In this document: one piece after another, positions 8,506 to 17,643 of the stretch
Layout of the letters: each line of letters starts with the position of its first letter
Numbering within the stretch: the stretch's first letter is position 1
Program-made: the position numbers and the translations under genes
The notes under the pieces: generated by a model
The model's database searches: none
Seen by the model: the letters and a program-made list of their open reading frames with translations, nothing else
What the model was told of the DNA's origin: nothing
NCBI GenBank assembly: GCA_937892955.1
Contig: CALBKH010000008.1
Coordinates: 32,326-96,325, forward strand
DNA length: 64,000 bases
Direction: 5' to 3'
Source: an uncultured Alphaproteobacteria bacterium
GTDB lineage: Bacteria > Pseudomonadota > Alphaproteobacteria > Rhizobiales > Ancalomicrobiaceae

Positions 8506-8529
8506 ATATATTCGAAGGCTCGAATATAT
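8506..8529 (+). promoter_or_regulatory. 24-bp palindromic operator, SqrR/BigR-like
   Basis: Two 10-bp arms, ATATATTCGA and TCGAATATAT, flank a 4-bp centre. Inside them is ATTC-N8-GAAT, which matches, as remembered, the site of the ArsR-type persulfide sensors SqrR and BigR. It is AT-rich in a GC-rich genome and lies about 78 bp before the start codon of the TDT exporter, where it could cover the promoter. No repressor gene is adjacent. Confidence 0.55.
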
Positions 8530-8606
8530 CTGCCCTGCACTCGATCGACTTGCGGTCGGGTTCGCAGCGGAAGACGATGCGGGCCGATCCCAGGGGACCC
8601 TCGACC

Positions 8607-9602
8607 ATGTCCAACACCACTCCCGCCGCCGCCGGCGGCCCGACGCACGCCGGACCGGGCGGGCTCGCTCACCTGCCGCTGCCGCTCTTCGCCGCGCCGA
8701 TGGGCATCGGCGGCCTCGGTCTCGCCTGGCGCGAGGCCGGTCATGCGCTCGGCGCGCCGAAGATCGTCGGCGAAGGGCTGCTCGGGCTCGCCGCCGCGGT
8801 GTGGCTGCTGATCCTGGCGCTGCACGTCGTCCGCGCCATGCGCCATCCGGAGGCGCTCGCCGGCGACCTCAAGCATCCGATCCGCTCGGCCTTCGTCGGC
8901 GCGATCACCATCGGCCTGATGATCGTCGCCGGCGGCCTGATCCCCTACGCCCGCGGCCTCGCTTCGGGTGTGTGGATCGTCGCCGTGGTGGTTCATCTGG
9001 CGATCGGCATCTGGACGGTGCGCGGTCTCCTCACCGCGCCGCGCGAGGCGGCGACGCTGACGCCGCCGCTCCTCATCCCGATGGTCGGCAACATCCTCGC
9101 CCCGGTGATCGGCGCCAAGCTCGGTTATCACGACCTCTCCTGGGGCCTGTTCGGCCTCGGCGCGCTCCTGTGGGTGCTGATCCAGCCGTCGATCATCAAC
9201 CGCATCGCCACCGGTCCGACCATGCCGGACAAGTTGAAGCCGACGCTGGTGATCCTGCTGGCACCGCCGGCGGTGGGCTCGATCGCGCTCGCCAACCTCA
9301 GCGGCGGGTTCGGACCGGGACCTTCGGCGATCTACGGCCTCGCCGCCTTCGTCGCGGCGGTGCTCCTCACCATCACGCCGATCTTCCGGCGCATCCCCTT
9401 CGCCATGTCGTGGTGGGGCTACACCTTCCCCTCGGCCGCCTTCTCGGTGGCGACCTCGGCCTTCACGCTCGCCCATCCCTCGGCGGCGATGATCGTGGCG
9501 AGCTGGACGGTGTTGGCGCTCGCCAGCGCGATCATCACCTTGGTCGCGATCGCGACTCTCAAGGCGGCGGCCGGCGGACACCTGCTGGTGCCGGAGGGCT
9601 GA
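8607..9602 (+). CDS. TDT/SLAC1-family anion or sulfite exporter
   Basis: A 331-residue integral membrane protein with about ten hydrophobic segments. It belongs to the tellurite-resistance/dicarboxylate transporter (TDT) family that includes TehA, Mae1 and the sulfite pump Ssu1. Motifs include LPLPLFAAPMGIGGLGLAWR near the first membrane segment (about 23-42) and IPFAMSWWGYTFP (about 264-276). The ATG at 8607 follows AGGGGA; the longer open frame upstream would run through the operator. The substrate is unproven. The ATTC-N8-GAAT operator upstream hints at sulfite or another sulfur anion rather than C4-dicarboxylates. A terminator follows at 9636-9661. Confidence 0.85.
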   Translation: MSNTTPAAAGGPTHAGPGGLAHLPLPLFAAPMGIGGLGLAWREAGHALGAPKIVGEGLLGLAAAVWLLILALHVVRAMRHPEALAGDLKHPIRSAFVGAITIGLMIVAGGLIPYARGLASGVWIVAVVVHLAIGIWTVRGLLTAPREAATLTPPLLIPMVGNILAPVIGAKLGYHDLSWGLFGLGALLWVLIQPSIINRIATGPTMPDKLKPTLVILLAPPAVGSIALANLSGGFGPGPSAIYGLAAFVAAVLLTITPIFRRIPFAMSWWGYTFPSAAFSVATSAFTLAHPSAAMIVASWTVLALASAIITLVAIATLKAAAGGHLLVPEG

Positions 9603-9635
9603 TCGCCCCGTTCGAGCGAGAACCATCGAAAGCCA

Positions 9636-9661
9636 GAGAGCCGGCCACGAGGCCGGCTCTC
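9636..9661 (+). terminator. Terminator after the TDT gene
   Basis: A perfect 11-bp stem GAGAGCCGGCC / GGCCGGCTCTC with an ACGA tetraloop lies 33 nt past the stop. A short T-containing tail (GCCGTTTCG) follows. It also sits just past the end of the small minus-strand gene at 9688-9834 and may serve both directions. Confidence 0.65.
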
Positions 9662-9687
9662 GCCGTTTCGGGGCGCGCGGGTTCGGG

Positions 9688-9834
9688 TCAGTGCCCCATA
9701 TGGCCGCCCGCCGGAGCAGATCCGGACATCAGGAGGGTCGGATCCATCATGCCGAAGATCATGGCGATGTGGGCGACCACCAGGAAGACACCGACCACCA
9801 GCATCACGAAGAGGGCGAGGAGCATGCGCAGCAT
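9688..9834 (-). CDS. Very small membrane protein (48 residues)
   Basis: This short frame encodes MLRMLLALFVMLVVGVFLVV followed by AHIAMIFGMMDP and a His/Met/Gly tail ending GGHMGH. It is almost entirely one transmembrane helix (about 3-29). GGTGG stands 5 nt before the ATG; an alternative GTG start lies three codons upstream. The frame is confined to a gap between convergent features. The His/Met-rich tail could bind a metal, but no family is recognised. Third codon positions are mostly G or C, as in real genes here. Confidence 0.5.
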   Translation of the reverse strand: MLRMLLALFVMLVVGVFLVVAHIAMIFGMMDPTLLMSGSAPAGGHMGH

Positions 9835-9910
9835 GTGGTCCACCGGCGACGGCGAGCGCCGAAACGACGATCCTAGAACTGTGCGAGCGGAATGCGAAGA
9901 CGGGGCGCGA

Positions 9911-10372
9911 TCACGCCCTCTTCACCCAGCGGCCGCGCTCGTCCTGGACCCAGTAGGTGGCGTCGTGGCCGGCGGCCTTGACCGTCTTCCAGTTCGCACG
10001 CGCTTCGATCACCGCCTCGTCGTCGTTGCCGTCGAAGACGAAGACGGCGCGGGTGAGGCCGGCGAGATCGGGGGCGACGGCGCGGTCGACGAGGAAGCGG
10101 ACGGTGAAGGGCGGATCGACCGGGCCGGGCTCGGCCGGGTCGGCGGTGAGTAGGATGGCGAGCTCGCCGGGGTCGGCGTCGCGGCTCGTGCCGTGGGGCA
10201 GGAAGCTCTCCTCGGAGAAGGTCCACAGATGGGCGTCGAGCGCGTCACGGCGCTCGATCGAGCCGGTCTGCACCACCGTCTTCCAGCCGCGCTCGACGCA
10301 TTTCTGCAGGAGCTCGGGCAGCGCCTGCTCGAGGGTGCGGGTCTGGAGGTGGTAGAAGAGGACTTCGGTCAT
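9911..10372 (-). CDS. holC: DNA polymerase III chi subunit
   Basis: A 153-residue subunit of the replicative clamp-loader complex. Chi links the complex to single-stranded-DNA-binding protein. The N-terminal VLFYHLQTRTLEQALPELLQ and the middle WTFSEESFLPHGT are conserved in HolC. The C-terminal half (ELAILLTAD, AVFVFDGNDDEAV, ARANWKTVKAAGHDATYW) matches the alphaproteobacterial family. It lies downstream of pepA on the same strand, a common pairing, but the 334-nt gap here holds a repeat. Confidence 0.92.
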   Translation of the reverse strand: MTEVLFYHLQTRTLEQALPELLQKCVERGWKTVVQTGSIERRDALDAHLWTFSEESFLPHGTSRDADPGELAILLTADPAEPGPVDPPFTVRFLVDRAVAPDLAGLTRAVFVFDGNDDEAVIEARANWKTVKAAGHDATYWVQDERGRWVKRA

Positions 10373-10706
10373 GACGGGGTCCTCGGCATAGCTGCGAGTA
10401 TCTCATCTTCTCGCGAGACGTTCACATGGTCACGAGTGCGTCCGAAAGACCACCGATGCCCCCCTGTTCGAGCACGAACACGAGGTGGGTCATCCCCGAC
10501 CGAGGCGAAGCCGAGAGGAAGGGAATCCATCGGCGCCTCGACGTGGCGAAAGGCCGGTGGGTCCCCTTCCCTCGCTCCGCGCGCCGGGGACGACCGAGGA
10601 GTGAACGACGAGAGAATCGACCTGCTCCAGCCCTGGACCATGCCCGCTGCCTCCGGTCCCCCTCCCCTGCTCGGGGAGAGGGAAAAGGACTTTCGCGGAC
10701 CGGCCC
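10373..10706. repeat. Gap with a long imperfect inverted-repeat element
   Basis: There is no gene between pepA and holC. At about 10488-10594 a left arm starting GGTCATCCCCGACC and containing GGAAGGGAATCCA is mirrored by a right arm with TGGGTCCCCTTCCCTCG and ending CGGGGACGACC. The arms are about 40 nt each with roughly 30 nt between them. Such palindromes are typical of dispersed intergenic repeats in Rhizobiales. A second small hairpin (CCCTGCTCGGGGAGAGGG area, about 10665-10685) could terminate pepA. Confidence 0.55.
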
Positions 10707-12206
10707 TCACTTCGTCTCGTAGTGATCCGCCACCAGACGATCGAGGAGGCGGACGCCCCAGCCCGACGTCCAACCCTTGTTGAGTTCGGTCGCCGGCGAG
10801 CCCATCGCCGTGCCGGCGATGTCGAGATGGGCCCAGGGCACGTCGCCGACGAAACGCTTGAGGAACTGCGCCGCGGTGATCGAGCCGGCGTCGCGACCGC
10901 CGGTGTTCTTCATGTCGGCCCAGGTGCTGTCGATCAGCTTGTCGTACTCGGGAGCGAGCGGCAGGCGCCACACCGTCTCGCCGGTGGCGAGGCCGGCGGC
11001 GGTGATGCGGTTCGCCAGCGTGTCGTCGTTGGCGAAGAGGCCGCCGTTGATCTTGCCGAGGGCGACGAGGATGGCGCCGGTCAGCGTCGCCAGATCGACG
11101 ATGAAGGCCGGCTTGATCTCCTCCTTGACGTGCCAGAGCACGTCGCAGAGCACGAGACGGCCCTCGGCGTCGGTGTTGATGATCTCGATGGTCTGGCCGG
11201 AGAGCGAGGTGACGATGTCGCCCGGGCGCTGGGCGCCGGCGTCGGGCATGTTCTCGACCAGGCCGATGGCACCGACGACGTTGACCTTGGCATGCCGAGC
11301 CGCCAGCGCGTGCATCAGGCCGGTGACCACCGCGGCGCCGCCCATGTCGCCCTTCATGTCCTCCATGCCGGCGCCGGGCTTGATCGAGATGCCGCCCGAA
11401 TCGAAGACCACGCCCTTGCCGACGAAGGCAACCGGGGCCTCGCCCTTCTCGCCGCCGTTCCAGCGCATGAAGACGACGCGCGGCGGGCGCTTCGAGCCCT
11501 GGGCGACGCCGAGGAGGGCATTCCAGCCGGCCTTCTTCAGCTCCTTCTCGCCGAGGATCTCGATCTCGACGCCGAGCTTCTCCAGCTTGGCGGCCTTCTT
11601 GGCGAATTCCTCGGTGCCGAGCACGTTGGCCGGCTCGCAGATGAGGTCGCGGGTGAGGGTGGCGCCGTCGGCGACCGCTTCACGCGGCGCCCAAGCCTTC
11701 TTGGCGGTGGCGGGATTTTCCACCGCGAGGGTGAGCTTCAGCGGCTTCGGCTCGTCCTCGTCCTTCTTCTTCGACTTGTAGGCGTCGAAGCTCCAGCCGC
11801 GCAGGCGCACGCCGAGACCGATCTCGGCGGCCTGATCGGCGGTGATCGCGGTGCCGTCGGCGCGTTCGACGAAGAGGGTGGCGTTCGTCGCCTTGACCTC
11901 GATGAGCTTGGCGGTGACCGCCCCGCCGAGGCGCGCCCAGTCCTTCTCGGCCAGATCGGCCGGCTTTCCGAGGCCGACGACGATCACCCGATCGAGCTCC
12001 GTGCCGGCGGGGGCGACGACGTCGAGGGTGGCGAACTGCTTGCCCTTGAAGGCGGCCTTCTGAACGGCGCGGGCGATCACTCCGCCGGCCTTCGCGTCGA
12101 AGGCGGCCGCGGCCGGCGCCAGCGCCAGATCCTCGGCGACGAGGACGACGAGGACACCGGTGTCGGGGGCGGCGAGCTTGGAGAAGGAGACGGCGGGCTG
12201 CGGCAT
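10707..12206 (-). CDS. pepA: Leucyl aminopeptidase (M17 family)
   Basis: A 499-residue cytosolic, hexameric zinc/manganese aminopeptidase that removes N-terminal residues from peptides. The metal-binding core is visible as GKGVVFDSGGISIKPGAGM followed by DMKGDMGGAAVV (about residues 262-292) and the signature NTDAEGRLVLCD (about 343-354). The N-terminal macro-like domain occupies about 1-170. The start at 12206 was chosen over an ATG 84 nt upstream because it begins the conserved MPQPAVSF and has GGAG 9 nt before it. It is divergent from lptF, with about 316 bp of shared promoter region. Confidence 0.94.
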   Translation of the reverse strand: MPQPAVSFSKLAAPDTGVLVVLVAEDLALAPAAAAFDAKAGGVIARAVQKAAFKGKQFATLDVVAPAGTELDRVIVVGLGKPADLAEKDWARLGGAVTAKLIEVKATNATLFVERADGTAITADQAAEIGLGVRLRGWSFDAYKSKKKDEDEPKPLKLTLAVENPATAKKAWAPREAVADGATLTRDLICEPANVLGTEEFAKKAAKLEKLGVEIEILGEKELKKAGWNALLGVAQGSKRPPRVVFMRWNGGEKGEAPVAFVGKGVVFDSGGISIKPGAGMEDMKGDMGGAAVVTGLMHALAARHAKVNVVGAIGLVENMPDAGAQRPGDIVTSLSGQTIEIINTDAEGRLVLCDVLWHVKEEIKPAFIVDLATLTGAILVALGKINGGLFANDDTLANRITAAGLATGETVWRLPLAPEYDKLIDSTWADMKNTGGRDAGSITAAQFLKRFVGDVPWAHLDIAGTAMGSPATELNKGWTSGWGVRLLDRLVADHYETK

Positions 12207-12522
12207 CGAGGGGAACTCCGGAGGGACGAAGGGCGTGCGACACGCGGAAGAAGTCGGGGCGAATGTGGAGCGCCGCGACGCGAACGGCAAGCGCCGAGGC
12301 GCATCGAGGTCCGTGTCCGCGCGGCATCAACCTTTCGTCAACCATGTTTCTTGGCGATCGATTAGGCATTCCGCGCTTGGATGAACGCCAGGGACATGGG
12401 ATGACACGCGCCGATCGATCCGGCCCGCCGGAGGCCACGATCACGGCGTGATGACGCGCGAACATGGCGTCGACGACGGCGCCCGGCGCGCGTACCCCAT
12501 GATGGAGGACCACGGAAGAGAT

Positions 12523-13734
12523 ATGCGGCTCATCGAGCGTTACATCTTCCGTCGTACGGCAGGCGCGTTCCTGCTCACCCTGATGGCGCTGGCCGGCGTC
12601 GTCTGGGTGACCCAGGCGCTGCGCCAGATGAACATCATCACCGCCAAGGGCGCCGCCCTCCTCGTCTTCTTCGAGATCACCGCGCTCGCCCTGCCCTTCC
12701 TGGTGATCGTCATCGCGCCCTTCGCGCTGCTCATCGCCGCCGTGCAGACGCTCAACGCCTTCAATGCGGAGAGCGAACTGGTCGTGCTCAACGCTTCGGG
12801 CGCGTCGCGCTTCGTCGTGCTGAAACCGCTGCTGGCGCTGGCGGGCGTGACCGCCCTGGTCATGCTCGTCCTCACTTCGTGGGGTTCGCCGACGGCGCTC
12901 AGGGCGCTCCGCAACGAACTGACCAAGGTCAACGTCGACCTCGTCGCCAACATCGTCCAGCCCGGACGCTTCGTCGACATCGAGGGCGGCCTCACCTTCC
13001 ACATCCGCAATCGATCCGGCGACGGCTCGCTCGCCGGTCTCTTCGTCGAGGATCGCCGCGATCCCGATGTCGCCTTCGCCTACATCGCCGAGCGTGCCGC
13101 GATCGTCGAGATGTTCGGCAAGACGCTGCTGGTGATGCGCGACGGCGTCATCCACCGGCGCACCAACAAGGACGGCAACCTGTCGCTGGTCGACTTCGAA
13201 TCCTACGCGTTCGACCTCTCGGGCCTGACGCCGACCAACGTGGCGCCGACCTATCGGCCGTCGGAACGCTCGACGGCGGAACTGTGGCAGGCGTCGAGCG
13301 ATGCGGGGCAGAACGATCCGCAGGCGCAGCGCGCCGCCGGGCGTCTGCGCGCCGAACTGCACGACCGGTTGTCGCAACCGCTGCTGCCGCTCGCCTTCGC
13401 GCTCGTCGCATTCCTGGCGCTGGGCGACGCTCGCACCACCCGTCAGGGGCGCGGCTTCGCCATTCTGACCACCATCGTCGTCTCCGGGGCCTTGCGTGGC
13501 GCCCACTTCGCCGCGTCGAGCGCGGCGGCGACCTCGTCGCTCGCCGTCGTCGTGCTCTATGGCGTGCCGGGCGTCGCGATCGTCGCCGGTCTCGCTCTGG
13601 TGGCGGGGGACCGTACGCCGTCGCTGCCGGCGCCGGTCGACCGCTTCCTCGATCTCGTCGGCGACGGCGTCGGCTTCCTCGCGCGCCGCATCGGCGATCG
13701 CCTCGGCCTCGGCAACGGGGGAGAGACGGCATGA
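12523..13734 (+). CDS. lptF: LPS export ABC transporter permease LptF
   Basis: A 403-residue inner-membrane permease of the YjgP/YjgQ family. With LptG and the ATPase LptB it extracts lipopolysaccharide from the inner membrane. It starts MRLIERYIFRRTAGAFLLTL, the usual LptF amphipathic N-terminus before TM1. Three further TM helices lie at about 50-80, 310-345 and 345-375. A periplasmic jellyroll domain lies between TM3 and TM4. The ATG at 12523 is preceded by GGAAGAG. The stop codon overlaps the lptG start (ATGA), so the two are coupled. Confidence 0.93.
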   Translation: MRLIERYIFRRTAGAFLLTLMALAGVVWVTQALRQMNIITAKGAALLVFFEITALALPFLVIVIAPFALLIAAVQTLNAFNAESELVVLNASGASRFVVLKPLLALAGVTALVMLVLTSWGSPTALRALRNELTKVNVDLVANIVQPGRFVDIEGGLTFHIRNRSGDGSLAGLFVEDRRDPDVAFAYIAERAAIVEMFGKTLLVMRDGVIHRRTNKDGNLSLVDFESYAFDLSGLTPTNVAPTYRPSERSTAELWQASSDAGQNDPQAQRAAGRLRAELHDRLSQPLLPLAFALVAFLALGDARTTRQGRGFAILTTIVVSGALRGAHFAASSAAATSSLAVVVLYGVPGVAIVAGLALVAGDRTPSLPAPVDRFLDLVGDGVGFLARRIGDRLGLGNGGETA

Positions 13735-14822
13735 TCGGATCGACGCTCGGCCTCTACTTCGGACGGCGGATCCTGATGGCGATCCTTTCGATCTTCGGCA
13801 TCGCCTTCGCCATCGTCTTCATGTTCGACTTCCTCGACATGATCCGCGCCACCGTCGACCGGCCGAGTTTCCGCTGGGGGATCGCCTTCCAAGCGTCGTT
13901 CTTCCGCATCCCGACCTTCTCCGAACAGGTGCTGCCCTTCGCCACGCTGTTCGGGGCGATGACGGCGTTCCTGGCGCTGTCGCGCAAGCTCGAGCTGGTG
14001 GTGGCGCGCGCCGCCGGTATCTCGGTGTGGCAGTTCACCGCCCCGGCGCTGGCGGTGGCGGCCGGGCTCGGGCTGTTCGCGACACTCGTCTACAATCCCT
14101 TCGCCGCGGCGATGAAGGAGCGCTCCGACCGTATGGTGTCGGAGCTCGCCGGGCCCGAGAAGAAGACGATGCTCGACACCGCGCAGGCGGTGTGGCTGCG
14201 CCAGGACGGCGAGGACGGGGAATCGATCATCCGCGCCGGACGCGCCGTCGACCGCGGCCTGCATCTGACCGACGTCGACATCTACGCCTTCGACAAGGTC
14301 GGCAAGTTCCGCGAGCGGATCGAGGCGGAGAGCGCCGATTACGACGACGGCCAATGGCGGCTCTCCAAGGCGCGAGTCCATGCCTCGGGGCACGATCCAC
14401 AGGTCTTCGACGTCTACCGACTGTCGACCCGATTGAAGCGCGAACAGGTCGGCGAGAGCCTCGCCCAGCCCGACACGCTGTCGTTCTGGGCGCTGCCGTC
14501 GTTCATCGAGACGGCGCGCAACGCCGGATTGCCGGCCTATCAATTCGAGCTTCAATATCAATTGCTTCTGGCACGACCGCTGCTCCTGGTGGCGATGGTG
14601 GCGATCGCGGCGACGGTTTCTCTCCGAGTGTTCCGCTTCGGCAACATCGGGCGGATGATTCTCGGTGGCGTCGCTGCGGGCTTCGTGCTTTATGTCGTCG
14701 GAGAGGTCGCGCGGGGTCTCGGGGGCGCGGGAATGGTCCCGCCAGCTCTGGCAGCTTGGTCGCCCGCCGTGGTCGCATCGTCGATGGGTTTCACCATTCT
14801 GCTGTATCTGGAGGACGGTTAG
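13731..14822 (+). CDS. lptG: LPS export ABC transporter permease LptG
   Basis: A 363-residue partner of LptF. It begins STLGLYFGRRILMAILSIFG and has the conserved LPFATLFGAMTAFLALSRKLEL (about 61-82) and AAGISVWQF coupling region. The periplasmic domain is about 115-265. Three TM helices follow to the end. The start codon overlaps the lptF stop by 4 nt, and the stop lies 2 nt before the lptD start, giving a tight lptF-lptG-lptD operon for both ends of the LPS bridge. Confidence 0.94.
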   Translation: MIGSTLGLYFGRRILMAILSIFGIAFAIVFMFDFLDMIRATVDRPSFRWGIAFQASFFRIPTFSEQVLPFATLFGAMTAFLALSRKLELVVARAAGISVWQFTAPALAVAAGLGLFATLVYNPFAAAMKERSDRMVSELAGPEKKTMLDTAQAVWLRQDGEDGESIIRAGRAVDRGLHLTDVDIYAFDKVGKFRERIEAESADYDDGQWRLSKARVHASGHDPQVFDVYRLSTRLKREQVGESLAQPDTLSFWALPSFIETARNAGLPAYQFELQYQLLLARPLLLVAMVAIAATVSLRVFRFGNIGRMILGGVAAGFVLYVVGEVARGLGGAGMVPPALAAWSPAVVASSMGFTILLYLEDG

Positions 14823-14824
14823 AC

Positions 14825-17482
14825 ATGCTCCGCGCCGTCCTCGATCGGCACGACCAGAGTTCACCGGGTTCGAACGGCCGCCTCGGCGCGCCGAACGGTG
14901 GCGGTCGTCCGTCGACGACCTCCACGAAGAAGCCTCTTTCGTCGAAATTCTCGGTGCTCGGCGCGTTCCGCGGCCGCTCGCTCGCCACCACGGCCCTGGC
15001 GCTGATAACGGCGGTGGCCCTCACCGCGCCGGCTCCCGCCGCGACGCAGGAGGTGAAGCCGGCGACGCAGAAGTCGAAGCCGGTGGCGCCGAAGGTGAAG
15101 CCGGCGATCCCGGCGGCGGTGAAGCCGCTCGAGACCAAGCCGACCACCCGCGACTCCCACATGGTGGTGGAGGCCGATCAGGTCGTCTACGACAACGACG
15201 CCGACACCGTCACGGCGCTCGGCCGGGTGCAGATCTACTACAAGGGCAACACGCTCACGGCGCGCAAGGTGATCTACCGGCGCGCCGCCAAGCGGGTGAT
15301 CGCGGAAGGCGACGCCCGGCTCGTCGACAAGGACGGCAACGTCCTCACTTCGCCGAAGCTCGACGTCTCCGACGGCTTCGTCGACGGCTTCGTCGAATCC
15401 CTGCGCATCGACACCATCGACCGGTCGCGATTCGCCGCGGAGAGCGCGACGCGGTCGGACGGCGACGTCACCGTCTTCGAGAAGGGCGTCTACACCGCCT
15501 GCCAGACCTGCGTGAACGAGCCGACCCGGCCGCCGTTCTGGCAGATCAAGGCGGCGAAGATCATCCACAAGCAGAAAGAGAAGACCGTCTACTACGAGGA
15601 CGCGCGCCTCGAGATGCTGGGTATGCCGATCGCCTGGGTGCCCTACTTCCAGCACCCGGATCCGTCGGAGACCCACAAGACCGGCTTCCTGATGCCGCGG
15701 GTGATCAACTCCGCCAAGCTCGGTCTCGGCGTGCAGGTGCCGTTCTTCTGGGCGCCGACCTCGGATTGGGATGCAACCTTCTCGCCGGTGGCGCTGTCGC
15801 GCCAGGGCGTGCTGCTCGACCTCGAGGTGCGCCATCGGTTCGAGTCCGGCATGGTGACCGCGCGGGCCCTCGGCATCGACCAGGTCGACCCGAGCGCCTT
15901 CAAGTTCACCAGCGGTGATCGCGAGCGCCGCGGCGCGCTCCTGACGACCGGCAAGTTCTCGATCAACGAGAACTGGAGCTGGGGCTGGGACGCGACGCTC
16001 GTCTCCGACCGTCGCTTCCTCACCGACTACCACCTCATTCCCTACAGCGCCGATCGCACGATCTCGACCGTGTTCCTCACCGGCCAGGGGCTGAGGAACT
16101 ATTTCGACGCCCGGCTCTACCGCTTCTCGGTGTTCAACGACGATCTCGCCTACGACAAGTACGGCAACATGCTGCTGTTCGGCTCCGGCAACGATCTGCA
16201 GGACAAGCAGCCGGTGGTGCATCCGGTCGTCGACTACGATTTCGTCTCGGAACATCCGGTGGCCGGCGGCGAGGTCTCGGCACACCTCAACCTGACCAGC
16301 CTGACGCGCGACAAGACCGACATCGACACCTACGGGCGGGTGCTCGGCATCGCCGGTACGTTCACGCGCGTCTCCGGCATGGTCGGTTGGCGGCGCGAGA
16401 TCATCGACGATCTCGGTCAGGTCGTGACGCCCTTCGCCTCGCTGCGCGGCGACGTCTTCTTCGACAAGTCGGCGGACCCGACCCTGGTCGGCTTCGTCAA
16501 CAACGGAACGCTGGCGCGGATCACGCCGACCATCGGCCTCGAATACCGCTTCCCGTTCATCGCGCAGACGAGCTTCGGCGCCCACACGTTCTCGCCGATC
16601 GCCCAGTTGGTGATGCGGCCGAACGAGCAGTGGATGGGTAAGTTGCCGAACGAGGACGCACAGAGCGTCGTGTTCGACGACACCACCCTGTTCCGGCCCG
16701 ACAAGTTCGCCGGCTGGGACCGTTCGGAAGGCGGCACACGCCTCAACGTCGGCGGCCAGTACACGTTCCACGGCCCCGCCGGCGGCTCGCTGTCGGCGCT
16801 GTTCGGCAGGTCCTACCTGCTCGCCGGGGCGAACTCCTTCGCCTATCCCGACTACACGACGCTCATGGCGCAGGCGGCGCTGGGACGGCCGGTGCCGCTC
16901 ACCGCCTACGGATCGGGTCTCGAGACCAACGCCTCCGATTGGGTCGCGCGCGTCTCGCTCGACAGCGCCAACGGCTTCCGCATCGGCGCGCAGACGCGCT
17001 TCGACCAATCCGACTTCACGCTCAATCGCGCCGACATCCAGGCGACGGGCACCAGCGGTCCGCTCACCGCCGGCGTCGGCTGGGCCTATCTGAGGACGCC
17101 GCGCGAACTCTACGATCTGCTCACCGCCTACGATGCGGCCGGCGTGGCCGGCGCCGCGGCGATCCGCAACGCGCTGAAGGATGCCCGGTCGGAATTGCAG
17201 ACCCACGCCAATCTGCGTCTGGCGACGAACTGGCGCCTCTACGGCGGTCTGCGTTACGACCTGAAGAGCAAGTTCATCTCGGGCAACAGCGTCGGCATCG
17301 GCTACGACAACGACAGCTTCTCGATCTCACTGTCCTACAGCGACGCGACCTACACCGCGGTCGACACCTCGACCCTGCCGGTGACGGTCGGTTCGGTGCA
17401 CGATCAGACCTTCTATCTGCGCTTCGGCTTCCGCACGCTGGGCGACGGCCAGCTGTCCAACAGTCTGTCGACGACGAACTGA
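14825..17482 (+). CDS. lptD: LPS assembly outer-membrane protein LptD
   Basis: An 885-residue outer-membrane translocon that, with lipoprotein LptE, inserts LPS into the outer leaflet. A hydrophobic export signal (SLATTALALITAVALTAPAP, about residues 52-71) lies after an unusually long basic leader. A Pro/Lys-rich linker follows. Then comes the OstA/LptA-like jellyroll (about 110-270, VEADQVVYDNDADTVTALG) and the large C-terminal beta-barrel with LMPRVINSAKLGLGVQVPFF. A CQTC pair (about 223-226) may take part in disulfides. The start directly after lptG could be too early; a later start nearer the signal peptide is possible. Confidence 0.94.
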   Translation: MLRAVLDRHDQSSPGSNGRLGAPNGGGRPSTTSTKKPLSSKFSVLGAFRGRSLATTALALITAVALTAPAPAATQEVKPATQKSKPVAPKVKPAIPAAVKPLETKPTTRDSHMVVEADQVVYDNDADTVTALGRVQIYYKGNTLTARKVIYRRAAKRVIAEGDARLVDKDGNVLTSPKLDVSDGFVDGFVESLRIDTIDRSRFAAESATRSDGDVTVFEKGVYTACQTCVNEPTRPPFWQIKAAKIIHKQKEKTVYYEDARLEMLGMPIAWVPYFQHPDPSETHKTGFLMPRVINSAKLGLGVQVPFFWAPTSDWDATFSPVALSRQGVLLDLEVRHRFESGMVTARALGIDQVDPSAFKFTSGDRERRGALLTTGKFSINENWSWGWDATLVSDRRFLTDYHLIPYSADRTISTVFLTGQGLRNYFDARLYRFSVFNDDLAYDKYGNMLLFGSGNDLQDKQPVVHPVVDYDFVSEHPVAGGEVSAHLNLTSLTRDKTDIDTYGRVLGIAGTFTRVSGMVGWRREIIDDLGQVVTPFASLRGDVFFDKSADPTLVGFVNNGTLARITPTIGLEYRFPFIAQTSFGAHTFSPIAQLVMRPNEQWMGKLPNEDAQSVVFDDTTLFRPDKFAGWDRSEGGTRLNVGGQYTFHGPAGGSLSALFGRSYLLAGANSFAYPDYTTLMAQAALGRPVPLTAYGSGLETNASDWVARVSLDSANGFRIGAQTRFDQSDFTLNRADIQATGTSGPLTAGVGWAYLRTPRELYDLLTAYDAAGVAGAAAIRNALKDARSELQTHANLRLATNWRLYGGLRYDLKSKFISGNSVGIGYDNDSFSISLSYSDATYTAVDTSTLPVTVGSVHDQTFYLRFGFRTLGDGQLSNSLSTTN

Positions 17483-17643
17483 GCGTCGGGACGACGATTC
17501 GGCTGCGAAAGCGGCGGCGACCACGATATCGCCATGCCTTCGACGGATACATGAGCGAGAAACGCGTCGATCTCGCCGGATCATCCGAGACGAGCGACGG
17601 AAAACGGCCCGATGGCCGGAACGAGAGGAGGGACGAGGGGATC

